Position numbers and translations under genes: made by a program | Source: Eriocheir sinensis | Lineage: Eukaryota > Arthropoda > Malacostraca > Decapoda > Varunidae | DNA: 64,000 bases | Direction: 5' to 3' | NCBI RefSeq assembly: GCF_024679095.1 | Contig: NW_026111780.1 | Coordinates: 290,172-354,171 of the forward strand | Notes under the pieces: model-generated | Told to the model about the DNA's origin: nothing | What the model saw: the letters and a program-made list of their open reading frames with translations, nothing else | The model's database searches: none | Part shown: positions 30,780 to 45,356 of the stretch, piece after piece | Layout: each line of letters opens with the position of its first letter | Position numbering within the stretch: the stretch's first letter is position 1

Positions 30780-32240
30780 CCTTCACAACAACGTGTGGAC
30801 TGGCATGTAGGAGACTGGGGGAGCACCAAGCTGTTGTTTAAAGCAAGAACGGGAACCCTGGAGGCGAATGGCAGGAACAGGGACGCGGGAAACAGAGCTG
30901 TGGCTGCAGGACACGAGAGAGAGAAACGGTGGAACATCTAACTGTAGAATGCAGCAGCTGTGAGAGGCAGAGAGGGAGTAACAGCCCCAGTGTGACAGTA
31001 ACAGGCAGGGAGGAGTGGGGCAGGAGGACAACGGGGCAGTGTGCACAGTGTTGGGGCTGTGTTGAGGCAGGGAGGGAGTAACAGCCTCAGTGTGACAGTA
31101 ACAGGCAGGGAGGAGTGGGACAGGAGGACAACGGGGCTGTGTGGAGGCAGGGAGGGAATAACAGCCCCAGTGTGACAGTAACTGGCAGGGAGGAGTGGGA
31201 CAGGAGGACAACGGGGCTGTGTGGAGGCAGGGAGGGAGTAACAGCCCCAGTGTGACAGTAACAGGCAGGGAGGAGTGGGACAGGAGGACAACGGGGCAGT
31301 GTGCACAGTGTTGGGGCTGTGTGGAGGCAGGGAGGGAGTAACAGCCTCAGTGTGACAGTAACAGGCAGGGAGGGACAGGAGGACAACGGGGCTGTGTGGA
31401 TGCAGGGAGGGAATAACAGCCCCAGTGTGACAGTAACTGGCAGGGAGGAGTGGGACAGGAGGACAACGGGGCTGTGTGGAGGCAGGGAGTGAGTAACAGC
31501 CCCAGTGTGACAGTAACAGGCAGGGAGGAGTGGGACAGGAGGACAACGGGGCAGTGTGCACAGTGTTGGGGCTGTGTGGAGGCAGGGAGGGAGTAACAGC
31601 CTCAGTGTGACAGTAACAGGCAGGGAGGAGTGGGGCAGGAGGATAACGGGGCTGTGTGGAGGCAGGGAAGGAGGAGTGGGACAGGAAGACAACGGGGCAG
31701 TGTGGAGGCAGGGAGGGAGTAACAGCCCCAGTGTGACAGTAACAGGCAGGAGGACAACGGGGCAGTGTGTACAGTGTTGGGGCTGTGTGGAGGCAGGGAG
31801 GGAGTAACAGCCTCAGTGTGACAGTAACAGGCAAGGAGGAGTGGGACAGGAAGACAACGGGGCAGTGTGGAGGCAGGGAGGGAGTAACAGGCAGGGAGGA
31901 GTGGGACAGGAGGACAACGGGGCAGTGTGCACAGTGTTGGGGCTGTGTGGAGGCAGGGAGGAAGTAACAGCCTCAGTGTGACAGTAACAGGCAGGGAGGA
32001 GTGGGACAGGAGGACAACGGGGAAGTGTGCACAGTGTTGGGGCTGTGTGGAGGCAGGGAGGGAGTAACAGCCTCAGTGTGACAGTAACAGGCAGGGGACA
32101 GGAGGCCAGAGGAGGACAACAGTGTTGGGGAGACAAAAAGGAAGCAGAAAGCCTTGCCAGGACAGCCCAAGTGTTCCTCACGCGGTGCCGGAAAAAAGGC
32201 ACAAATGCTTGCATGAATAAGTCCAGGGAAAAGGCTTGAA
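30780..32240 (+). pseudogene. LINE ORF2 C-terminal tail split by a minisatellite
   Basis: The left part encodes STKLLFKARTGTLEANGRNR and, after a frame change, TVEHLTVECSSCERQR, an ARTNTL..NR plus EHL..EC tail typical of LINE ORF2 ends. After the 1.1-kb array the right part (32110-32240) encodes KAESLARTAQVFLTRCRKKG, a plausible continuation. Frameshifts show it is dead. Confidence 0.6.
30965..32100. repeat. about 80-bp GC-rich minisatellite with longer variant units
   Basis: The unit runs GGAGGCAGGGAGGGAGTAAC, AGCCCCAGTGTGACAGTAAC, AGGCAGGGAGGAGTGGGACA, GGAGGACAACGGGGCTGTGT. Some units carry an extra CAGTGTGCACAGTGTTGGGG insert, giving a higher-order pattern. The Pro/Ser/Cys-rich frames on the minus strand are by-products. 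Confidence 0.93.
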
Positions 32241-32394
32241 AACAAGTGATTCAAGCTGGAAAGTATAGAGCGATGGTGTATGACAGTGAGGAAAGATATG
32301 AATGGTATAACGCCATTGCCGAGCAGTGTGTGTGATGACAGCTGATGAGAATATGAGGAGGAGGACCCGCGATGGGGCGCCTGAGGTCACCAGG

Positions 32395-33524
32395 ACAAGG
32401 CCATGACCGAGACCAAGACATGAAGTGTGAAGACATGAGCTCGTGTGCATGAGAGCAAATGGATTAAGAACTGCATGCGAATGGTTGGTGGCAGTGGTAT
32501 GCGAGTCAGGTGGGTGAGCAGAGAGGAAGGGAGGCGTTTCTTTGAATGGAAGGTGACTGACAGGAACAGTGAGGGTCTAGAATGGGATGTGAGAAAGTGG
32601 AAGAGAGAGATAGACAGTGCAGTGAAAGGTGACGGTCTGAGGAGGTGGAAGCATGCGATGGAGCGAAAGAGTACTTTGGAGTGGTACAGGGAAAAGGAAG
32701 CCCCGCAGTGTGTCAGCTGCATGATGGAAGCCTGGGTGGTGATCTTCTCTGCCAAGCTCGAGCGCAGTGTATGAATGTGAATGCAAGAAACTACGGGTGG
32801 TCTGAGTCCCGCAGCAAAGTGTGTCAGATGTGTGACTGACAGGGGTGTGGATGAAACTGTCGTGCATGTGATGCTGGTGTGTGGGAGGTACCGGAGAGAA
32901 AGGACGGAGATGATGAGGGTGGCACTGATGGGCTGGGAGGTGAATGGAAGGATTGCAAGAACAGAGAGGGAATGGATGCTGGTGTGTGGGAGGTACCGGA
33001 GAGAAAGGACGGAGATGATGAGGGTGGCAATGAGTGAGATGGGCTGGGAGGTGAATGGGAGGATTGCAGGAACAGAGAGGGAATGGATGCTGGTGTGTGG
33101 GAGGTACCGGAGAGAAAGGACGGAGATGATGAGGGTGACACTGATGGGCTGGGAGGTGAATGGGAGGATTGCAGGAACAGAGAGGGAATGGATGCTGGTG
33201 TGTGGGAGGTACCGGAGAGAAAGGACGGAGATGATGAGGGTGACACTGATGGGCTGGGAGGTGAATGGGAGGATTGCAGGAACAGAGAGGGAATGGATGC
33301 TGGTGTGTGGGAGGTACCGGAGAGAAGGGACGGAGATGATGAGGGTGGCACTGATGGGCTGGGAGGTGAATGGGAGGATTGCAGGAACAGAGAGGGAATG
33401 GATGCTGGTGTGTGGGAGGTACTGGAGAGAAGGGACGGAGATGATGAGGGTGGCACTGATGGGCTGGGAGGTGAATGGGAGGATTGCAGGAACAGAGAGG
33501 GAATGGATGCTGCTGCTGCTGGGA
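32395..33524 (+). pseudogene. LINE ORF2 C-terminal fragment with amplified tail (unit 2)
   Basis: Homolog of 1-697, nearly identical in the unique part. The 105-bp array has about six copies here. It continues straight into GGGACAGTGCTGAAGC, which is the empty site of the TRIM-like element of unit 1. Confidence 0.72.
32872..33512. repeat. 105-bp coding minisatellite, about 6 copies
   Basis: Each unit is 35 codons (LVCGRY...EREWM). One unit near 33028 has two extra codons. The plus-strand frame stays open through the array. Confidence 0.93.
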
Positions 33525-33641
33525 CAGTGCTGAAGCAAATGAGAGAATTATAGAAATCATGAAGAGTTTTCTGTGGTATGCAGGAAATAGGGAATAGGAT
33601 GATTAGTAATGGATACTGCTTGTTTTGTTGTATTTTTCCAG

Positions 33642-33889
33642 GTTGTGGCGATATGAAGGCTGACTCTCCAACGGGTCACTGTACAGCAGGAGCAAGAGCA
33701 AACTCGCTGCTGCTGACTCCTGTTTCTGCTGCTGCCCCTGCTGACTCCTGCTGCTGCTGCTGCTGCCCCTGCTGACTCCTGCTGCTGCTGCTGGTGACCC
33801 CTGCTGGTGCTGGTGCCGCCGTCACAGTCAGCACTCCACACAGCAGCCTCCGTCCAGTGGTGACCCCAAGACTCCGTGCCCGGGGCGAG
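33642..33889 (+). other. candidate 5' exon A (copy P3)
   Basis: Acceptor-like TATTTTTCCAG just before and donor GAG|GTGAGT at 33889/33890, as in P1. Confidence 0.35.

Positions 33890-33894
<5 letters not shown>

Positions 33895-33938
<44 letters not shown>
33895..33938. repeat. (GT)n microsatellite
   Basis: GT run after the candidate donor. Confidence 0.95.
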
Positions 33939-33941
<3 letters not shown>

Positions 33942-34483
33942 CATACCTGGGCACGATAACAGAAAACCTTATTCCTGACATTAAACACATCGCTTATGAC
34001 ACACTTGTGAGACCAACACTGGAATACTGCTCCCCGGTGTGGGATCCTTACACACACAGAAACATTGACAGGTTAGAACAAATCAACACCAAGGCGGCAA
34101 GGTTCATTACAAACAGTTACACTCCAACGCCTGGAATCACAACACGGATCAAACAACAGGTAAACATGGACCCTCTTCACATACGCAGACAAGCACACAG
34201 ACTTACACTTATGTACAAGATCACAAACACTCACATTGACATTGACCCACATACATACTTACGCAACACAAACAGTCGACGTACACGAAACACACACATC
34301 CATAAATACCAAACATATCACACTAACACTGACGTATACAAGCACTCATACTTTCCACGCACCATACGTGACTGGAACAGCCTCCCTCAACAGATTTTAG
34401 ACTGCGGTACAATAGACTCATTCAAAAAACAAATACACACTCACTTGTCACCACAACACACCAACACTAACAATTACACTTGA
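33942..34483 (+). pseudogene. LINE reverse-transcriptase C-terminal tail (copy P3)
   Basis: The best-preserved copy of this tail, open from RPTLEYCSPVWDPYT through SYFPRTIRDWNSLPQQ to a stop near 34483. The catalytic domain is missing. Confidence 0.82.
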
Positions 34484-34521
34484 TTCACTTCCCTCCCTGG
34501 TAATAGTGGAGATTCACTTCA

Positions 34522-35121
34522 CGCCTCCAAAATACGATATTACGCCTCCATATTATACTTAAGGGACGAAATACATGTCCCTTAACCATAATATGAAGGC
34601 TGAAAAACTTAAAAGTAAAGAAAAAGTGGTAAAGGTAGTGAAAAGGCATATTATACATGCGGCAGCGGTGGCAGTGTTGCCAACAATCCGGTTAGCGATG
34701 GTACGTTTAGCTGTCGATAGCCACGCATGAAACCAGGTCCACCACGCGTGGTTATTTTATTTTTAGAACACGCACTTTACCTAATACTATACCCGGCTCA
34801 AACCTTCACAAACCCTTTCGGTAAAGGTGCGTGTTCTAAAAAAATAACCACGTGTGGTGGACCTGGTCTCATGCGTGGGCTAATGGCTAACTAAACGTAC
34901 CATCGCTAACCTAGCGTACCATCCCTAACCGGATCGTTGGCAACACTACTCACCTCCCTGCCGCCGCCGACACCAACACAGCACACGTATGTATAATATG
35001 CCTTTTCCCTACCTTTACCACTTTTCTTTACTTTTAAGTTTTTCCGCCTTCATATTATGGTTAAGGGACATGTATTTCGTCCCTAAGTATAATACAGAGG
35101 CGTAATATCGTATTTCAGAGC
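34522..35121. mobile_element. foldback element (copy P3)
   Basis: Homolog of 2367-3001, shortened by many 1-2 nt losses in short runs. Confidence 0.78.
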
Positions 35122-35494
35122 GCGTATTGAATCTGCACAATTACCCTCCCCTGCACACTCGACTCCCCGTCCCCAACAGCCAACAAATGTGCGTGTTATG
35201 CACCTGTACGGGTGCCCTGCGCATCATTAATCCAGACCCAGATCCAGATTCCCGATAACTGATAATAGAAAACCTTATCAGTGATAACCGATATTCGTTA
35301 ACTGGAGACACAAAATGTATAGGCGATAACCGATACCCGATATAAATCCACATTTCTGATACTAGCTAGCAATAAGTCTGATAGCGAAAACAATACTATA
35401 TTGATATTTCAAATAAAACACATATATGATTTCAAATTTTCATTATCTGTATTTTAGAAAACTTAAAAACATGAAACCAAACGTTGACATGTAC

Positions 35495-35685
35495 ATATGG
35501 ACGGTAACCGTAATACTAGAAAGGCGGAGGCTGAACGGATAGCGACGGCCCCACGTTCTGGAGGACGCGAGTTCAATCCCGACCGGTGCCACAAGCTGGG
35601 ACTTTTCAGCCACCACCGAGTGCCTTAAAACTACCCACATTCTGTCCAGAAGACCACCTATCAACCCAGACCCTAGATTCTAGGA
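35495..35685 (+). mobile_element. SINE family B, 5' part (copy P3)
   Basis: Same as 3384-3576. It resumes after the MITE at 36310-36480. Confidence 0.72.
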
Positions 35686-35689
35686 TTAA

Positions 35690-36305
35690 CCTCTGAGTAC
35701 CGCTATGGCGAGAAAACTAGTACACCCCATACCGCACTATGTGCAAAAAATTTTTCTTTCAAAACACTCGAATCTATCCCAAAACCATAAAAATGTTGTC
35801 ATTCCCTTTCCGTTGCTTAGAAGTGTACCCCTTCATCTCACCCGCAGCCCCCACCTGTCCAGCCCGCTCAGCCGAGAGCGAGTTCATGCTCTGCCCGCCA
35901 CTCCGTTTCAGCCAGCGGTTTTGTAGTTCCACACTTTTTACACTCAGTGCATCATGGAACAATTATATTTCGAGAAATAAGACCGGTTTGAAAATTATAA
36001 AATGACGATACGGTATCGTCAACCGTATGGGAAGCAACATTTTGTTTTTGGCAGAGGGTGGTAAGCTGTCCTGAACTTTTCCTTTGTTTTCACTATGTGG
36101 CGTATCCCATAGGATCATGAGAACCTGGGAGAGGCTAGCCCAACTCTCTAGCTATCACGTGATACCCGGCTGGTCTTCGGGAACCAAAACTTTTTCGAAA
36201 TAAGACCGAGTGTAAGGGTAACTCAGTGACGATGTGGTATCGTCACCCGTACTGGCGGTAACATCCAGTGGTGACGATACCGTATCGTCATCGGTACTCA
36301 GAGGG
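35690..36305. mobile_element. piggyBac-type MITE (copy P3)
   Basis: TTAA at 35686-35689 and 36306-36309. The left end reads CCTCTGAGTACCG, one C short of the P1 copy. Shared with P1, so the insertion predates the unit duplication. Confidence 0.86.
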
Positions 36306-36489
36306 TTAAAGATGAGCTCCAGTAGGGCATCATGAGCCAATGCAAGATGGCGCCACTATAAACACTCGCCTGCACCAGAATGGGCTGGGCCGACCATCAG
36401 GCCCCACTGGGAAGAAGCCTTGGACCGACCATCAGGAACTCAGGATCCAATGGGAAGAAACCTACCAGTGCAATAGGCCAAGACATAAC

Positions 36490-36730
36490 CCAAGACATGC
36501 ACAAACCACTTCCTCCTCCAGCCTATTCCATAGCTCAATGCTTCTGTTTGGGAAGCTAAAGTTTTTCACATCTTGCCTACACGTGGTCGCCCTCAACTTC
36601 TTTCCATGTTCTCTCGCTTTCTCTGCGCACACACACAGGTCCTCTCTGTCCAAATGCTCCACTCTGCTCACCACCCTGCACACTGCTATCAGGTCTCCTC
36701 TTTCTCTTCTTCTCTCCAGGGTTGTGAGCC
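36490..36730 (-). pseudogene. LINE ORF2 C-terminal tail (copy P3)
   Basis: Same as 4396-4640, encoding FPNRSIELWNRLEEEVVCA. Confidence 0.7.
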
Positions 36731-36792
36731 CCATGCTATTGAGTCTCTCCTCCTAAGTCCTCCGACGTACAAAACTCATTCAAGTATCGGTA

Positions 36793-37155
36793 GTATCGGC
36801 TGAAAATCAGCTGATAACGATACTGATACTCTTAAAATGTGCCAATACCACCGATACTGATACCGATACTCTTAAAATGTGCCGATACCACTGATACTGA
36901 TACCGATACTCTTAAAATGTGCCGATGCCACCGATACTGATACCGATACTCTTAAAATGTGCCGATACCACCGATACTGAAACCAATACTCTTAAAATGT
37001 GCCGATACTGATACCGATACTCTTAAAATGTGCCGATACCACCGATACTGATACCAATACTCTTAAAATGTGCCGATACCACCGATACTCATACCGATAC
37101 TCTTAAAATGTGCCAATACCACCGATACTCATACTGATACATCAGTACATCCCTA
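36793..37155. repeat. 40-bp minisatellite (copy P3)
   Basis: Homolog of 4697-5066 with about nine units. Confidence 0.92.
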
Positions 37156-37157
37156 GT

Positions 37158-37435
37158 CTTCACTGCGCTAAACAGCACACTATTATTGGCAAATAGTCTA
37201 GTGGAAGACTTAGGCGTTGAGAGTGGAAGATCGTTAACGGTGCCTTGTGGGACACCTGAAGAAACAGGGACGGTGTCACATGAAGATCCATCAAGAGGAA
37301 CACGTTGAGTCCAGTTAGTAAGAAATGCAGTGATCCAGTGTAGAATAGGTCCTGAAATACCATAGTATTTCAGTTTTAATGTCAGTCTTTTGTGCGAGAC
37401 TTTGTCGAAGGCTTTGGCAACATCTAAAACAAATG
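37158..37435 (-). pseudogene. LINE reverse-transcriptase palm fragment with FANN active site (copy P3)
   Basis: Same dead fragment as 5070-5345. Confidence 0.82.
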
Positions 37436-37655
37436 GGTGTGTTAGATACCACTGCTGTGAAGGAAAGGAACAGTAACTGGGTGTGTTAGCAACCACTGCT
37501 GTGAAGGAAAGGAACAGTAACTGGGTGTGTTGGCAACCACTGCTGTGAAGGAAAGGAACAGTTACTGGGTGTGTTGGCAACCACTGCTGTGAAGGAAAGG
37601 AACAGTAACTGGGTGTGTTGGCAACCACTGCTGTGAGGGAAAGGAACAGTAACTG
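37436..37655. repeat. 44-bp minisatellite, about 5 copies (P3)
   Basis: Same unit and copy number as P1. Confidence 0.95.
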
Positions 37656-39405
<1,750 letters not shown>

Positions 39406-39436
39406 GGTGCCGTGTTGTGCTGCTCGATGTGTTATG

Positions 39437-39438
<2 letters not shown>

Positions 39439-39473
<35 letters not shown>
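39439..39473. repeat. (GT)n microsatellite
   Basis: Homolog of 7777-7808, slightly longer. Confidence 0.93.
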
Positions 39474-39476
<3 letters not shown>

Positions 39477-39597
39477 GAATAGAAGAATAGAATAGAATGC
39501 ATTTATTGCTCAGACTTTTACAATAAAAGAATGGAGCACAGCCCCTGTGTAACCAGTTATATCATCAACTCTTTATCTAAAATGCCTCAGAACTAAT

Positions 39598-40392
39598 TTA
39601 ATAAAATGAGCCAAATTGCTTAGCATGTGCACATTCATCCCCTATTTGTTCACCATTACATTTATCACAATACCATTCTTCTCTTCTGATATCACGGTAC
39701 CTGCCACTAACAACTGGTAATTGGTTATTTCCTGTGAGAATCTTACTTATATTGATACGGTTTGTTTTACTTAGTTTAACAAGGTAATCCTCAATCCCAT
39801 AAATTTCTTTATACATACTGTAACTACTACATTTGCCTTTTGTTGTTATATTCCTATACCAAGTTGATATCCATAAATATTTCAACCTCTGCTCAACGGT
39901 CTTCCTAAACAACTTAACATTGTTGATGGTTTGTGGCTGCCATACGCCTGACAGACCACATTCAATACATATACGTTTTATATAGTCCAACCATGGCAAT
40001 ATAAAAGTACCAGACATACATAAGTGCAATAAACATGTGTACATAACATAACTCAGCTCAGTATTTTTTCCCGTAATTAACCTTGACCAATAATTTATCA
40101 TCCTGCATTTTATAGATATTTCCAGTGGATACATTCCTGATTCCCCATATACAATATCTGTACTTGTATACCTATGTACATACATTACATATTTAAGATG
40201 CCTCATCTGTAAAGATTCCAGTTCCCTTATAATGTCATAACCCCATATTTCGCATGCGTAAGTCGCAGCTGTCACCACCATACTATTGTACATTTCTAAT
40301 TGTATATCAAATGGCAAATCATATTTTCGAGAAGTCCCAATCAGCTGATACATGACCGTAAGCCCCAAATACACTGCCGAATTTTGGCTCAC
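39598..40392 (-). pseudogene. LINE ORF2 C-terminal fragment (copy Q2)
   Basis: Homolog of 7931-8725. Gly replaces Ser in CGLSGVWQP and Lys replaces Ile near GKCSS. The frame is fully open. Confidence 0.78.
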
Positions 40393-40790
40393 GAATGTGC
40401 GCGAATATGCAAGTCATCCTCTGTCGCGAGCAAGTTCGGCATCTTTCTTGCCTGTTCTTGGCCGTTCGGGGACATGTCTGCGTCCACCTCGCGACTTTTG
40501 ACAGTTGGTCACGACCGCCACGAAAGTTTCATGTTGCATGAAAAATTCGTGCTCGCCGAATGTGCACGAATGTAAAATGGACGCCGAATTGTTGCCGAAA
40601 TGTCGCTGACAATTCGGCATCCGATTCGCGGTGTTCGGCGAATTGTCGCCGAATTTTGACCGTTGAAATTTTAATTTTATTGGCAAATTTGTCACCGACT
40701 CTTCAGGGACAAGTTGCCGAATGGCCAAGACTATTTGGGGACATGTCCCCGAATATTCGGCGAATTAATCACGATACGGCAAATGGGTCT
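40375..40790. repeat. GCCGAAT/ATTCGGC-rich segment (copy Q2)
   Basis: Homolog of 8706-9120 with a short deletion near 40550. Confidence 0.55.
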
Positions 40791-40815
40791 CGGTGGGAGG
40801 TGTACACGGGGATCT

Positions 40816-41006
<191 letters not shown>

Positions 41007-41427
41007 GGAATAAAATAATACTATAATAATAAATAGTAAACAAGAAAATATGAAAAACAAGAAGAATCATAAATAATATATAAAATATGTATGGAACTAA
41101 CATTTTCATTTATTTCATAATTAATTTACTATTTATTAGTTTATTTATTTCTTAATATCATTATTCTGCCATTATTTAACCTTTGTTTCATTTTCAGTTA
41201 TTTAGATTTATTTCTTCTTTCAGTTACTGGTTTGTTAATTAATATAACGTAAACATTCATTCATTCTAAAATATTTGTAGGAGAGCAAAACAAAAACAAG
41301 TCACATTCATACATTTTATTACACGTACTATCGGAAGGAAATAGGCATAACTTGTGAGGGGTTCAACGGGGCTGTCTTAGAACTCATGGAGGAGACAGCG
41401 TGTGGTGTTGATCCATGACATCCCGTT

Positions 41428-41735
41428 GGTTTTTTTGTTTTTTTGTTTTTTTTACGTTGCTACCTATTGCGCCGGCAGGCATCTTCCCGGTGGGCCTGAT
41501 GAACGGCCCAAGGCTTCTTCCAGGTGGGGCCTGATGGTCGGCCCAGCCCGTTCTGGCGCAGGCGAGTGTTTATAGTGGCGCCATCTTGCATTGGCTCATG
41601 CTGCCCCCCGGAACTCGTTCTTCATTCGCTTGGACGGCTTCCTCTAGAGTCCGGGTTGATGGGTGGTCTTCAGGCGCCGGATGCTCAAAGGTGGTGGTAA
41701 CTTATCCCCGGAGACGGTTGTAAGTCACGGGTCGC
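41428..41735 (-). mobile_element. SINE family B (copy Q2)
   Basis: Homolog of 9757-10060. The poly-T run is interrupted by Gs (TTTTTTGTTTTTTTG). Confidence 0.72.
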
Positions 41736-42021
41736 GTCACAAGTTTGCTCCCCGCTAGGATCCTCCTCCGCAGCGATGCACAGCGCGGTCGCCGCGGCGT
41801 GCTAAGGGTCAGCCCTATGGTTCACGAGTGAGGCGGTAGAGGGCGGGCAGCTCACCAGCTGATGTGATTGCAACCAATGGAAATCAGTGAAACAAAAAAG
41901 ACAGCCAATCAGGATCAAGGAAGGTGATTGCAAAAAAACGGCGCCAGCGACGAAAACTACCGCGAGTCAGTATTTCCTCAAGTCCGTACAGCCAAGCTAA
42001 GATGGGGAAGACTAGTGAGTA

Positions 42022-42309
42022 TTGGCCGGAGAGGAGGTTACCGTGCTGGAAATAACGACGGTCAAGATTTTAGAAGTGGGGCAGTTGTCAGGCGCGGCAA
42101 AGAGGTGTGGGTTAGAGGTGAACAACGTATGCTATGTGTGTGGGTACGAGAGGAAGTTAGAGGCTCAGGAATGCATAATACGTGCATTGAGGAGTGAGAT
42201 GAGGGAACTAAGGAAGAGGTTTGACAGTGCTCAGGAGAGGCAAGTCCTGGGGGCCGGCCTGGCAAGGGCGATGGACAAGGGAGAGGCAGGTGGGAGCACA
42301 GGTGCCTGA
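42022..42309 (+). pseudogene. hypothetical coiled-coil ORF, probably LINE ORF1-like (copy Q2)
   Basis: The less damaged copy of 10256-10633: VLEITTVKILEVGQLSGAAK, then LEVNNVCYVCGYERKLEAQE and a helical MRELRKRFDSAQERQ end. No in-frame ATG was found near the start, so it may be a fragment or a downstream exon. Confidence 0.4.
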
Positions 42310-44212
42310 TGGGGGGAAGCAAGGTGTGACATTCATGTATGGGTGAAAGGGAGGGTAACAATATGATTGAGCACATGCTACTTGAGTGATGTATATAAGA
42401 GAGAAAAGAGGATTATGGTAACAGTTGTGACCGAATGGAATAGGATGTTGGAGAGTGATGTAAAAAGGTTAAATGCATGCAATATTATTTCAGCTGAGGT
42501 CATTTTCAAAGCAGACAATTGTTGTCATTCAGTAGATCATGTCATCCTTAATCATCAGAAATCATTTTCAAGACTCAATTCTGACCTGTCACATTGCGTA
42601 GATCTTAATTGTCATTCTTAGTCAGTTGAGGTCATCTTGAAGCCAACAATTCTTGTTTCATAGTTCAATTCTTGTCATTCTTTCTCTTTTTGTTCCTCAG
42701 GTATATTTTGGAAATTGATATCATATTTACTTCCATTTATTTAATTTTGGGAGCAGGCATTAAGGCCAGGTTACCTTATATTTAGTTTAATTAGGTCAGA
42801 TCAGGTTAGGTTAGATTTAATTTGATTAGGGTAGTTAGTTTTAATTGTGATCAATGAATGTGTAATATGCTTCAGTTATATAATGTGCACTCGCCATTGC
42901 CAATGGAGCTTGGGAATAATAACACATGACTTAGTCATTCACTTTTTTTTTTATTGGATTAACCTGCAGCTTGGGTAGATATTACAGCTTGATGTAGCAC
43001 GTAACAGCTAATACAGCACAACAAATAACTAATTACTGAGAAATCATATATATAGGAAGGTAGTTGGTGTGGAAGAGAAATGGCTACTAACTCTGCCCTG
43101 TGCACAGGGGGTGATAAGTGGTGCCACAAAGAGATGCTCAGGGCTGAGAAATGTAAATCAAGTAGGGGTGCATTACAGGTGCCCAGTTTGTGAAAGAGGG
43201 GACAGGAAACAGAGGAAATAGGTAACTGGAATTGTGTGGCAAAGCAGAAGGGAGGAAAGGACCTGCAGAAGCCACTCCCTCAACAGACTATTGGAAATGG
43301 TTTGACTATAGTAAGTCTGCTGGTCAACAGAAAAATATTCTTAATGTCGTGCCTGGCATGGGCACTCCTTAATAATGTTGGTTAATTATACCTCAAAGTA
43401 GAATTAATTGTTGATCACTTAAACCAGAGAGTAAAATTAGTAGTTTATTTACCAAGTCTTATAAGGCACCGTTATCGCACACAGGATTATCATCTGCCAA
43501 ATAATATGGGAAGCGTGACTTTAAGAATATTACTTAAGGTAAATATATTTGTTTAGAGATTCTGATGATGAACTAAGGGTCAAGGGACAGGATTCAGCCA
43601 TACAAGACTAAATTGTCGCTCATAACACTTAGAACTTAGTCTAATTATAAACTAACATGTAAACACAAGAAACAAGTAACACCAACACACAAACAAAACC
43701 TATCAAGTGTTCCCACTAACATATGGTAAAAAACCTGCTCATTCAGTCTAACACCACTCATCAACTTAATTAAGCCTTACTACAACTACTGAGTGTTTGC
43801 ACTCCACCGTGGTTACCCCTGATAATGATACACACACCATTTGTCCTTTTCCCTCTTTCCTCCTCCTGCACACAACCCCCAGGGCATGCTGGCTTGGGTC
43901 CCAGCAGTCAGCCAGCCTACTATCAGACAGACTTACTTCGACACCTCTGTATGGGGCGATACCTCGTATAAGAGTCCTTAAATATAATATTATAGCCTAG
44001 GTATATTGATCACTTCTATGTATGTGAGGCCGGTTATGCTATATGAAACAACAAGTTGTAGAGGATGACATGGAGCCAAGAGTGCAGAATGCTGAGATAC
44101 ATGGGGCATGTGAGATGGACAAGTAGGGTACCAAACTAGGTGATAAGAATGTGTGGTGTGGAGGTGGTGCCCCTCTTGATCAAAGACGCTGAAGTTAGGG
44201 TTGACTGAAGAT
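42310..44212. other. intergenic stretch without a recognised gene (Q2)
   Basis: Collinear with 10641-12539. Nothing coding was recognised. Confidence 0.6.
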
Positions 44213-44348
44213 CTGCTGGGCAGCATGTTGGTAACCCTCTGCCACTTGTCAATGGTTGAAAACTCTCAGCGTCTTGCGGTGGGAGTCGAGTCCTCTGGAT
44301 CACCACATACACACACTGACCACTCGGCCACCGGTGCACCATACGCAA
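44213..44348 (-). mobile_element. tRNA-Ser/Leu-derived SINE, family D (copy Q2)
   Basis: Homolog of 12540-12675 with the TGGCCGAGTGGT A-box. Confidence 0.6.
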
Positions 44349-44639
44349 TCTGCAGGTGTAAGCTGATATTAATTAAATATTAATAATAATCGCCATAAAA
44401 TTGTGATCAAGAATGCTGAACATGTGGCCATTATGATTTCTTGTTTTGTTCTTATGCCTCCGACTGTGAGTTGTGCACATTTACATTTGAAAGTAATCTA
44501 TTACTAACTGCAAGGTCTACATATATGCCTACCTATACTCAGGAAAAGAAGTTTCTAATAATTTCCTGCCTGACAACTTGACCAGGAATCAGTCTGCTGT
44601 TTCTCACAGGCTGAACTGGTACTTCTTCTGCAGCGATCC

Positions 44640-45222
44640 ACTCAGTAGTTGTGCAGGAGCATACAAGAAGTCGCAATCTTCATAGTCTTCTTGGGGTCAT
44701 GCTGCAAACTTCCTCCTGACTTATGTAGGCACCTGCACCTTGACTTGAGGATCCCAAAGGTCCGTTCGACAACTCATCTTGTCCTGTGATGACTTGTTGT
44801 ATCATTCCTCCCCAGGCGTTGTCGGGCGTGCAACTGGGGTCATCAGGAATGGCTCCATAGGATACGCACTGTCTCCTGTGAAGTTGAAAATTCATTAATC
44901 CACTATTTATCATTATGAAATGCATGAAAACTATCTTAAAAATTCTATTAATAACTATTGTTGTGGTTGACATCTTTATCTCATGACTGGCCTTTTCACA
45001 AAGTACCCGAGTTACTTTATCAATGGCCCTTGATTGGTCATTTCCAACACCGTTTCCAATAACACCTTGAAAGCTGCCACTCACAAAAACCTTAGTGTAG
45101 CCAGAACCTGGGTGTGTGTTGGGAGTGCATGTGCCCTCCTGGTTCTCCTTTCCAGGTGGGGGTGCAACTCATCACAGAGCCTGATGATTTCCTGACGGGG
45201 GAATCTATACACCTGCATGTGA
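44640..45222 (-). pseudogene. PIF/Harbinger transposase relic with internal deletion (copy Q2)
   Basis: Homolog of 12969-13549. It has the same loss of the central catalytic region plus small further changes near 44777. Confidence 0.82.
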
Positions 45223-45356
45223 CTGGGTGTGTTGGCAACCACTGCTGTGAAGGAAAGGAACAGTGACTGGGTGTGTTAGCAACCACTGCTGTGAAGGAAA
45301 GGAACAGTGACTGGGTGTGTTGGCAACCACTGCTGTGAAGGAAAGGAACAGTAACT
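45223..45356. repeat. 44-bp minisatellite, about 3 copies (Q2)
   Basis: Same unit and copy number as Q1. Confidence 0.94.

Noticed and set aside
30938..32214. Pro/Ser/Cys-rich minus-strand frames of up to about 298 codons
   Set aside because: They are produced by the GC-rich minisatellite, and several frames are open together.
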